64,000 bases of DNA, taken from assembly GCF_000429045.1 (NCBI RefSeq), contig NZ_AUBC01000010.1, positions 62,001 through 126,000 of the forward strand, given 5' to 3'. Below, piece after piece: positions 46,422 to 56,097 of this stretch (position 1 is the stretch's first letter; each line of letters begins with the position of its first letter). This DNA is from Salinarimonas rosea DSM 21201 (GTDB taxonomy: Bacteria > Pseudomonadota > Alphaproteobacteria > Rhizobiales > Beijerinckiaceae). A program made the translations under genes and the position numbers. Below the pieces are notes generated by a model. That model was given only the letters and a program-made list of their open reading frames with translations. It made no database searches and was not told where the DNA came from.

Positions 46422-47600
46422 TCAGCCGCCGATGTATCCCCGCTCGCGGAGGTGCCGCTCGAGCACGTCCGGGAACGCGGCCGGCCGCTCCGCGCCGGCC
46501 GGGCAGGTCCCGTCCGCCGTCGCGGGCGCCTCGCAGATCGTCAGCGGCCAGTCGCTCGATCGATCGAAGGACGCCAGCACCCGCGCACGCGCCTCCTCCC
46601 AACGTCCGAGCCGCGCCATGGATGCGGCCCACGCCGCGAGAAACCCGTTCTCGCGCCACAGCGCCGGCTCGTCCCGCACCGCCTCGTCCATCCAGGCGAG
46701 GTCGTCCTCGAAGGCCCGGCGGAAGCGCGGGTCGTCGGACAGGTCGACGATCTTCTTGCCCGCGTAGCGCTCGATCACGATGGGTGCGAAGGAGGCCGCG
46801 TACGACGCGTAGGCATAGAGGAAGGACTGGTCGATGCCGACCAGCTCGTAGACTCCGTCGCCGTCGAGGTCGCGCACGCCGTACCCGGTGTCGCCGTCGA
46901 GCGTCGCCCCGGGGATCACGAGCCAGCGCGCGCCGAGCCGCCCGGCGATGCGCGTCACCGCGCAGCAATGCGCGCCGCCGGTGAAGGCGCTCGTCACGAT
47001 CTGCCGCTCCCCGGGTGCCTCCGGGTCGAGCGGCGCGATCGTCAGCCGCGCCCCCGCGGAGAAGGAGGCCGCGTCCTCGAAGGCGATCGAGAAGGCGACC
47101 CGGCGGCCCTCGTAGGCGTCGATCGTCGGGTAGGCGAGGTCGGTGTCGTCGCGCGCGGCGTCGAGCAGGAACGTCAGCCCGTCCGCCTCGAAGGCGAGCG
47201 GCGCGTCGCCGTCGAAGCGCAGGCGCTCGAGGCGCGGCGCGTCCGCCGTCCAGTACGGCTCGGCGAAGCGCGTCCCGTCGGAGACGAACAGGTCGTCCGG
47301 CAGCCCGGGCTCGGCCCGCAGCCGCGCCTGCAGCGCGCCGGGATCGCTCGCCGGGACCGGACCCGCGACGACCGCGTTCCAGCCGTTCGACGAGGTGACG
47401 ACGTGCGTCGCCTCGAAGCGCTCGCGATAGGCGCGCGCGAGGGCGATCGCTTCGGCGGGGTCCTGCCGGCTCGCCAGCACGATCCAGCGCTCGTCCCCCG
47501 ACAGCCCGCTCTGCGCCGAAGCGGGCCCGATCGCCCCCGGCACGAGGCACGCCGCCACCGCGAGGGCGAGCGGCGCGCGAAGTCTCGACTGCATTCCCAT
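46422..47600 (-). CDS. Periplasmic protein of unknown function
   Basis: A 392-residue exported protein with a signal peptide (LRAPLALAVAACLVPGAIGPASAQ). The N-terminal part (RWIVLASRQDPAEAIALARAYRERFEATHVVTSSNGWNAVVAGPV) resembles a small SPOR-like or Sel1-related fold. A central Cys pair occurs in GAHCCAVTRI, and DGDTGYGVRDLDGDGVYELVGIDQSF contains calcium-binding-like DxDxDG repeats of the FG-GAP/VCBS kind. I do not recognise a specific family. It is followed by a GC-rich gap and a BCCT gene on the same strand, with no evidence of an operon. Confidence 0.75.
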   Translation of the reverse strand: MGMQSRLRAPLALAVAACLVPGAIGPASAQSGLSGDERWIVLASRQDPAEAIALARAYRERFEATHVVTSSNGWNAVVAGPVPASDPGALQARLRAEPGLPDDLFVSDGTRFAEPYWTADAPRLERLRFDGDAPLAFEADGLTFLLDAARDDTDLAYPTIDAYEGRRVAFSIAFEDAASFSAGARLTIAPLDPEAPGERQIVTSAFTGGAHCCAVTRIAGRLGARWLVIPGATLDGDTGYGVRDLDGDGVYELVGIDQSFLYAYASYAASFAPIVIERYAGKKIVDLSDDPRFRRAFEDDLAWMDEAVRDEPALWRENGFLAAWAASMARLGRWEEARARVLASFDRSSDWPLTICEAPATADGTCPAGAERPAAFPDVLERHLRERGYIGG

Positions 47601-47673
47601 GCGCGCAGAGTGGCCCGCGCGCGCGGCGTCGGCAAGCCGCATCGCCGCACGAAGCGGCGGGAGCGCCTGCGGA

Positions 47674-49254
47674 TCACGGAGCGTAGGGCAGGCGCTCCGG
47701 CGGCGGGCCGCTCGCCCGCGCCACGATGGCGCTCTCCTCGGCGAGCCCGCGGATCAGCCCCCAGCACATGAACAGCATGATCACCGAGAAGGGCAGCGCC
47801 GCGATGATCGAGGCGGCCTGCAGCGCCCCGAGCCCGCCGGAGACGAGCAGCACCGCCGCGACGAATCCCTCGCCCAGCCCCCACACGACCCGGTGCGGCG
47901 TCGGCGGGTCCATGTCGCCCACCGACAGCAGGGTGGTGATCACGAGCGTGCCGGAATCCGACGAGGTGATGAAGTAGGTCGCGATGAGCAGCGTCGCGAC
48001 CACGGTGAAGACCTGGCCGAAGAGGCCGGCGTCCATCGCCTCCAGGGTGCGGTAGAGCGCGAGCGTCGTGTCCGCGTTCACCGCGCCCACAATGTCCGCC
48101 CCCTGCCACAGCTCGAGATGCAGCGCCGTGCCGCCGAACACCGTGAGCCAGATCATCGCCAGGATCGTCGGCACGAGCAGCACGCCGAGCACGAACTCGC
48201 GCACCGTGCGCCCGCGCGAGATCCGCGCGATGAACATGCCCACGAACGGCGCCCAGGCGATCCACCATCCCCAATAGAACGCCGTCCAGCTCGCCTGCCA
48301 GCCGCTGGTGCCGGCGGCGTCCGCGCCGGCGTTCGTCCAGAAGGACAGCGGCACGACGTTGATCAGGTAGTCGCCCATGCCCTGGACGAAGAGGTTGAGC
48401 AGGTAGCGCGTCGGCCCGAAGGCCAGGAAGAAGACGAGGATCGCCAGCGAGAGCCAGAGGTTCAGCTCGGAGAGGATGCGCACGCCCTTGCCCACGCCCG
48501 ACACGACCGAGATCGTCGCGATGCACGAGATCACCGCGATCAGCCCGATCTGCCAGCCGACGCCGATGGGCATGCCGGTGAGCACATTCAGCCCCGTGTT
48601 CATCTGCACGACGCCGAAGCCGAGCGAGGTGGCGATGCCGAAGATCGTGCCGAAAACCGCGAGCACGTCGACGGCGTGGCCCCAGAAGCCGTAGATCCGG
48701 TCCCCGATCAGGGGGTAGAGCACCGAGCGGATCGAGAGCGGCAGCTTGCGCCGGTAGCTGAAGAACGCCAGCGAGAGGCCGACGACGACGTAGATCGCCC
48801 ACGGGTGCAGGCCCCAGTGGAAATAGGTGAGCCGCATCGCGAGCGCCGCGGCGGCGTTCGTGCCCGCCGCCTGCGGGTCGAGGAAGGGGTTGTCCTGGAA
48901 GTGGAAGATCGGCTCCGCGATCGACCAGAACACGAGCCCGATGCCCATGCCGGCTCCGAACAGCATCGAGAACCAGGCGAAGTACGAGAATTCCGGGTCC
49001 TGGTCGTCGTCGCCGAGCTTGAGCGACCCGAACCGGCTGAACAGCAGGTAGATCGAGAAGAACAGGAACGCGGAGACGACGAGGATGTAGTACCACTTGA
49101 AGCCGGCGATGATGCCGTCGCGGGCGCTCTCGAACCAGCCGGCCGACTGCTCCGGCGCGAAGGCACCGAGCACGAGGAAGGTGAAGGTGACAACGAGCGC
49201 GATCGTCGTCATAGTCGGGTTGAGGCCCTTGAAGACTCCCTTTTCGGCACGCAC
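47674..49254 (-). CDS. BCCT-family transporter (betaine/choline/carnitine type)
   Basis: A 526-residue membrane protein with 12 TM helices. The core LFGAGMGIGLVFWSIAEPIFHF matches the Na+-betaine motif region, and the tryptophan-box region is WWIAWAPFVGMFIARISRGRTVREFVLG, with FFITSSDSGTLVI. It would import a quaternary ammonium osmolyte, often with Na+. GTG 49254 begins 1 nt after the stop of the upstream 206-residue gene, with GAGGAG at the right distance, so the two are translationally coupled. The exact substrate is open; osmoregulation is possible, but no long charged C-terminal sensor tail is visible. Confidence 0.93.
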   Translation of the reverse strand: MRAEKGVFKGLNPTMTTIALVVTFTFLVLGAFAPEQSAGWFESARDGIIAGFKWYYILVVSAFLFFSIYLLFSRFGSLKLGDDDQDPEFSYFAWFSMLFGAGMGIGLVFWSIAEPIFHFQDNPFLDPQAAGTNAAAALAMRLTYFHWGLHPWAIYVVVGLSLAFFSYRRKLPLSIRSVLYPLIGDRIYGFWGHAVDVLAVFGTIFGIATSLGFGVVQMNTGLNVLTGMPIGVGWQIGLIAVISCIATISVVSGVGKGVRILSELNLWLSLAILVFFLAFGPTRYLLNLFVQGMGDYLINVVPLSFWTNAGADAAGTSGWQASWTAFYWGWWIAWAPFVGMFIARISRGRTVREFVLGVLLVPTILAMIWLTVFGGTALHLELWQGADIVGAVNADTTLALYRTLEAMDAGLFGQVFTVVATLLIATYFITSSDSGTLVITTLLSVGDMDPPTPHRVVWGLGEGFVAAVLLVSGGLGALQAASIIAALPFSVIMLFMCWGLIRGLAEESAIVARASGPPPERLPYAP

Positions 49255-49255
49255 G

Positions 49256-49876
49256 TCAGCGCTCCTCTCGTCCAACGTTCATGACGTCGTGCTCGGGGCC
49301 GACGACGGGGTAGTACTCCTCGCCCACGTGCGCACCCGATCCGCCCACGGCGCGGTAGGCCATGCGCCCGCGCACGACCTGGCGGTGGTCGATCAGCGAG
49401 ACCGAGGGGCGGTTGTTCACGGCGGCGCGCTGGCCGAGGAAGACGGCGATGGGCACGCCGATATTGGCCGTGCCGGCGGTGAGCCAGAGCCGGTTCCAGT
49501 CGAACTGCCCGCCGATGAACTCGACCTGCCGCAGCGATCCGTCGAAGCCGGCGACGAAGTAGTCGCGCGCCTGGCGGTTGGGGAACAGGTGGACGGTGAT
49601 GTAGGCGAGCTCGAGCTCGGTCACGAGCTGGGCCAGGCCGAAGCGGCCCGTCTCCTCGGCGGAGACGTGCGTCTCGGTGCTGGGGTCGATCTTGACCGAG
49701 AGGTCCGCCGGGTCGGGATCGAAGGTGGGCAGGTAGCGCACGAAGGCGGAGGTGTCGGGCATGAAGTAGCGCGCCCGCACCACCTCCAGCCGCGCCACCA
49801 CGTCCTCGACGGCGAGAGCGCGGACCTCCTCCTCGCCGAGCCGCGGGGCTCGCGCGGGGTGCGTCGTATCGGCCAT
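49256..49876 (-). CDS. 206-residue protein of unknown function coupled to BCCT
   Basis: A soluble-looking protein without signal peptide or TM segment. Sequence features: EEEVRALAVEDVVARLEVVRARYFMPDTSAFVRYLPTFDPDPADLSVKIDPST, then a Phe/Tyr/Trp-rich stretch FVAGFDGSLRQVEFIGGQFDWNRLWLT and RPSVSLIDHRQVVRG. I do not recognise the family. It has a strong GAGGAGAT ribosome site and its stop codon lies 1 nt before the BCCT start, so the two are expressed together. A regulatory or substrate-processing partner of the transporter is possible. Confidence 0.78.
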   Translation of the reverse strand: MADTTHPARAPRLGEEEVRALAVEDVVARLEVVRARYFMPDTSAFVRYLPTFDPDPADLSVKIDPSTETHVSAEETGRFGLAQLVTELELAYITVHLFPNRQARDYFVAGFDGSLRQVEFIGGQFDWNRLWLTAGTANIGVPIAVFLGQRAAVNNRPSVSLIDHRQVVRGRMAYRAVGGSGAHVGEEYYPVVGPEHDVMNVGREER

Positions 49877-50004
49877 GATCTCCTCTTTCGGGCTCGTGCG
49901 CCGGCCTGCGCCGGCGTCGGTACGCGCGGCGTCAACGGAGCCCGAGGGGCGCTGGTTTCACGGTCCGGCCACGAAGATGCCCGGGAAATGCCCGACCCGC
50001 CGCG

Positions 50005-52194
50005 TCAGGCGCTCCGCGCGGCCCGGCGCTTGCGCTTGATGCGGTAGACCAGCACCTGCATTCCCACCGACAGCGCGAGCCACGCGAGGACCGCGATCCC
50101 GAGCAGGGCCAGCGCCCACGGGTCCGGCGAGGCCAGCACCTCGGCCAGCCGGGTACCGAGCAGGGTGAGCATCACGAGCCCCGGCGCCATGCCGACGAGC
50201 GTTCCCGCGAGGTAGTCGGCGATGCCGATCCGGCTCGCGCCGACGACGAGGTTCACCACGCTGAAGGGGGCGACAGGCAGCATCCTCAGCGCCGCCACCG
50301 CGATGATGCCGCTGTCGGCGAGCGCCTTCGACACGGCACGGGTGCGCCGGCCCATGCGCCGCTCGAGCGCCCCGCGCCCCACGGCGCGGCCGATGGCGTA
50401 CATCAGCGCGGCGCTGAGCATCACGCCCGTCGTCGCCACCGCGATCGCCGTCACCGGCGCGAACATCATGCCCGTGACGGTGATCAGCACCGTCACGGGA
50501 AAGACGACGAGCCCGCCCACCACGAAGGCGAGGACGACGAGGAGCGGCGCGAACGGTCCCGCGCCGAGCGCCTCGAGCCGCGCCACCAGCGCGGCCGGGT
50601 CGGTGAGGTCGGCGGCGGGGGAGAAGCGCCAGAGCGCGACGACGGCGGCGACCGCGAGCGCGGCGAGGACGAGCTTCAGCGTGCGCAGGAGTGAGCGCTG
50701 CGCCGGCTGGCCCGCGAACATCTCCGCCCCGAAGGCGGGCGTGGCGATCGGGGTCTCCGGGTCGGCGATCTCGCCGATGCGCCGGGCGAGCTCGCCGCCC
50801 TCGGCGGGGGCGAGGGCGATCGGCGCGAGGTGCCGGCCCTCCTGCGGCAGCGTATCGAGCGCGGCGAGGAGCGAGCCCTCCCGCGCGATCGCCGCGCCGA
50901 CCCGTTCGGGCGCGACGCCGGCATGCTCGGCGACGAGCCCGTCGCGGATGCGCGCGATCGCGGCGCGCTCCTCGTCCGTGTGCGCCTCGATCGCGAGATC
51001 GCACTCGCTGTCGAGCCCCATCGAGCGGTTGTTCAGGTTGGCCGAGCCGATGCGCAGCAGCCGGTCGTCGACGAACATGAGCTTGGCGTGGACCATGACG
51101 CCCTCGCCGGTCGGGTCGTCCGGCAGGGCGGGGTGGACGAGCCGGGCCCGGTCCGACAGGCCGGCCTCCCGGAGGAGCGTCACGAAGCGCCGGCGCCCGG
51201 CGTTCATCGCGTGCTCCTCGAGCCAGCTCTGGTGCACGTTGGGCCCGACCAGGAGCACCTCGAGGCCGGGCACCTCGCGCATCCGGGCGATCAGCGCCCG
51301 TGCGATGCGCTCGCGGGTGAGGAACTGGTTCTCGATGTAGATCGTGCGCTCGGCGGCGGCGACGGAGGCCTCGTAGAGCGCCTCCACCTCTCGGATCGCG
51401 GGCGCGCTGGCGAAGGCGGGGCGTGTGCGGGCGATGCCGACGCCCACGTCGCGGAAGTCGGGAACGATCTCGGCCGGCCAGAGGTCCGGGGCCTTCTCCG
51501 CGACGCGCCCGCGCAGCACCGAGCCCTTCCCCCGGCGCAGCTTCGGCGCCGCGGCGTAGCCGCCCTCGGCCTGCCGCCAGCGCGCCTCGGCGAGCGCCGA
51601 AAGGGCGGCCGCCGCCTCGCCGTCGACCATCATCTGCGCATCGTGGAAGGGCCGGTAGGGCGCGCCGTCCGGGTCGCGCCGACGCGGGTCGTCGAGGGCG
51701 TGCGCGCGGGTGTCCCAGCGCCGGATGGCGAGGTCGAGCCCGCCGCAGAAGGCGAGCGCGCCGTCGACGACGACGATCTTCTGGTGATGGCTCGCGCCGA
51801 TCGGCAGCACGTCGTCGAGCCGCGCACGGATGCGCCGCGGCATCGACCAGTCGAGCTTCACCTCCGGCAGCAGCTCGCGCTCGAGGCCGTAGAGCAGCGC
51901 GTAGTCCCAGAGAAGGAGATCGACCCGCAGCCGCGGGCGCCGCGCCACGAGCGCCCGCAGGAACGGCCCCAGCTCGCGGGGAAGCCCGTCGGCGGGATCG
52001 TATTCGTCGCCGACGAGGGGCGTGCGGCTGTCGATGTCCCAGCCCACGACGAGGATGCGCGTGCGCGCCGCGCGCATCGCCGCGCGCATGGCGCCGAAGG
52101 TCGCGGCCGCGTCGATCAGCGCGGCCGCACGCGGCGCCTGCGCGACCGTCCACACCGTCTCCCCCGGCCTCAGGATGCCCCTGGTCTCGCTCAA
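50005..52194 (-). CDS. Phospholipase D-family / VTT (DedA-like) fusion protein
   Basis: A 729-residue protein. The N-terminal about 480 residues are a PLD module with HKD motifs HHQKIVVVDG and VHAKLMFVDDRLLRIGSANLNNRSMGLDSE, homologous to the smaller PLD gene at 2732-4210. The C-terminal about 220 residues are a membrane VTT/SNARE-associated domain (DedA group): APLLVVLAFVVGGLVVFPVTVLI, VGRGALERRMGRRT, LRMLPVAPFSVVNLVVGASRI. The fusion may couple phospholipid remodelling to lipid movement across the membrane. A TTG start at 52194 is chosen because GAGGAGC lies upstream and it begins at LSETRGILRPGETVW, aligning with the paralog; an in-frame ATG at 52263 is possible. Confidence 0.88.
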   Translation of the reverse strand: MSETRGILRPGETVWTVAQAPRAAALIDAAATFGAMRAAMRAARTRILVVGWDIDSRTPLVGDEYDPADGLPRELGPFLRALVARRPRLRVDLLLWDYALLYGLERELLPEVKLDWSMPRRIRARLDDVLPIGASHHQKIVVVDGALAFCGGLDLAIRRWDTRAHALDDPRRRDPDGAPYRPFHDAQMMVDGEAAAALSALAEARWRQAEGGYAAAPKLRRGKGSVLRGRVAEKAPDLWPAEIVPDFRDVGVGIARTRPAFASAPAIREVEALYEASVAAAERTIYIENQFLTRERIARALIARMREVPGLEVLLVGPNVHQSWLEEHAMNAGRRRFVTLLREAGLSDRARLVHPALPDDPTGEGVMVHAKLMFVDDRLLRIGSANLNNRSMGLDSECDLAIEAHTDEERAAIARIRDGLVAEHAGVAPERVGAAIAREGSLLAALDTLPQEGRHLAPIALAPAEGGELARRIGEIADPETPIATPAFGAEMFAGQPAQRSLLRTLKLVLAALAVAAVVALWRFSPAADLTDPAALVARLEALGAGPFAPLLVVLAFVVGGLVVFPVTVLITVTGMMFAPVTAIAVATTGVMLSAALMYAIGRAVGRGALERRMGRRTRAVSKALADSGIIAVAALRMLPVAPFSVVNLVVGASRIGIADYLAGTLVGMAPGLVMLTLLGTRLAEVLASPDPWALALLGIAVLAWLALSVGMQVLVYRIKRKRRAARSA

Positions 52195-52363
52195 AGCCGT
52201 GCTCCTCGTCGTCCTTCCTAACGCAGGAGAGGGGACCTGTGCATCCGTAGGGCCCTTGCGCATCCGCGCGTGCCGCCTTCCGGTGTTTACGGGATTGCAC
52301 ACGGGCGCGCGGCACGGCAACGTCTGCGCGCCGCACCGGCCCCGCGAGGAGAGGACCCCCGTC

Positions 52364-52888
52364 ATGATCTCGACCATCGTCGTCGCCGTGGACGGCTCGG
52401 AGCACCAGGACACGGTCCTGTCCCTCGCCGCCGAGATCGCGGAAGCCCGCGGCGCGCGGCTCGTGCTGGCGCATGCGCTGCTGCGCGGGGTGCCGTACGG
52501 GGAGCTCTACACGGTCGCCGAGCGGCTCGGCTTCCTCGACCGTGTGAAGGCCGAGCTCGACGAGGCCTCCGCGACACCGGTCATGCCCGCGGCCGCCATG
52601 GGCGGGGCGATTCCCGTGATCATGGTCTCGCCGGACACGCTCCGGCACGTCGCCGACGAGGTGATCGCCGCCGCGCGCCGCACGCTCGAGGGGCGCAGCG
52701 TCACCGTCGACGCGCGCATCGCCGACGCCCCGCCGGTCGAGGCGATCGTCCAGGTCGCGCAGGAGGAAGCCGCCGACCTGCTCGTCATCGGCAGCCGCGG
52801 TCTCGGCCGTCTGAAGGGCCTCATTCTCGGCAGCGTCTCGCAGAAGGTCGTCCACGACGCGCCCTGTGCCGTGCTCGTGGTGAAGTGA
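52364..52888 (+). CDS. Universal stress protein (UspA family)
   Basis: A 174-residue single-domain Usp. MISTIVVAVDGSEHQDTVLSLAAEIAEARGARLVLAHAL begins the fold, and the ATP-binding motif G-2x-G-9x-G-S is present as GSRGLGRLKGLILGSVS, followed by VHDAPCAVLVVK. ATP-binding Usps respond to stress or energy limitation in the cytoplasm. GAGGAGAGGA precedes the ATG. It is divergent from the PLD-VTT gene and followed by a repeat-rich region. Confidence 0.92.
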   Translation: MISTIVVAVDGSEHQDTVLSLAAEIAEARGARLVLAHALLRGVPYGELYTVAERLGFLDRVKAELDEASATPVMPAAAMGGAIPVIMVSPDTLRHVADEVIAAARRTLEGRSVTVDARIADAPPVEAIVQVAQEEAADLLVIGSRGLGRLKGLILGSVSQKVVHDAPCAVLVVK

Positions 52889-53071
52889 GCCGTCGGCCGG
52901 AGAGCCCCGCGGTGCGGAACGCGAGCCTGTCCCTCGCCTTCCGCCCTGCTGTCGGGCGCTGATGAAAGCGAGAGGGAAGCGGAAACGCCGCCTCGCACTC
53001 CCTTCCGCCTCTCCTCCGGTCGGGTGACGGTCGCGTCAGCCTGGACGCCGACGACATCCGCCGACCCGCAT

Positions 53072-53194
53072 CCTCCCCGGAGGGGAGGAGTCCGCGCGAA
53101 GTGCGGGCGGTGGGGCCGTTCACATGACCTGTCGAGCCGGCCGCCGCCCGCCCCACCCTCCGGCCTTCGGCCGTCGTCCTCCCCTGCGGGGAGG
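53072..53194. repeat. Palindromic intergenic element 1
   Basis: Two oppositely oriented copies of a hairpin-bearing unit. The outer hairpins are CCTCCCC-GGA-GGGGAGG (53072-53088) and CCTCCCC-TGC-GGGGAGG (53178-53194), with inner arms GCGGGCGGTGGGG and its near complement. The whole is an interrupted inverted repeat of about 120 bp, the pattern of dispersed palindromic repeats in alphaproteobacterial intergenic regions. It lies in the 632-bp gene-free region 52889-53520, in which no ORF is convincing. Confidence 0.7.
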
Positions 53195-53247
53195 GCGCGG
53201 CTGCCATCGACGCCGGCGAAATCCGCTGATCCGCGTCCTCGCTCGTC

Positions 53248-53275
53248 ATCCCGGATTGCGAAGCAAGTCCGGGAT
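53248..53275. repeat. Palindromic repeat unit 2
   Basis: ATCCCGGATTGC-GAA-GCAA-G-TCCGGGAT is a 12-bp stem with one bulged base. It is the familiar short alphaproteobacterial intergenic palindrome that would normally be present in many genomic copies. A degenerate second copy appears near 53391-53430. It lies upstream of maeB. Confidence 0.7.
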
Positions 53276-53520
53276 CCAGATCCACAGGTCTTCGCAGGGC
53301 GGCGCGCGAGCGCCGCGGCGGGGGAGGCCTCCGCCGAGGTCCGCGGACGCGCGCGCTCCCGCGCACGCTGAGCAGAACGGCGGTGGTTCTCGGTCCCGGG
53401 CGCGCTTCGCAATCCGGCATGCCAGCCCCGGGAACTCTGTCCTTCCCGCCCTTGCCCCCCACTGGCCCCCCGCGTAAGGTCCCGCTCCGCCTCGGACCGA
53501 ACAGAGAAGCCGCCATCGCC

Positions 53521-55806
<2,286 letters not shown>

Positions 55807-55841
55807 GGCAGCGTCGATCCAGCCGGTCTCCCCGCGCAAGG

Positions 55842-56041
55842 CCTTCTCCTTCCCTGTAGGGGAAGGTGGATCGCCGCGCAGCGGCGAGACGGATGGGGCG
55901 CGCGGGACGCGCGTTCGGCGAAGCCGAAAGGGACACGCCCGATCGGACACGGTGGCTTCCGCTTCGCGGAACGCGTCGCTTCGCGCCGCGCCCCATCCGT
56001 CACCGGCTTCGCCGGCGCCTCCTTCCCCGACAGGGATGGAG
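55842..56041. repeat. Palindromic intergenic element 3
   Basis: An interrupted inverted repeat of about 200 bp between maeB and hrpB. The arms (55842-55905 and 55980-56041) share CCTGT, GGGGAAGG, and GACGGATGGGGCGCG in inverted order, and each arm carries its own small hairpin such as TCGCCGCGCAGCGGCGA. It resembles the well-known short palindromic elements of Rhizobiales. Besides possible transcript-end stabilisation of maeB and hrpB, no function is evident. The remainder of 55807-56097 contains nothing else. Confidence 0.7.
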
Positions 56042-56097
56042 GACGTTCGCATCGGCCTTCGGCGATGTGCGCGTTCGACTGCAGCGTTGAGATCCGC

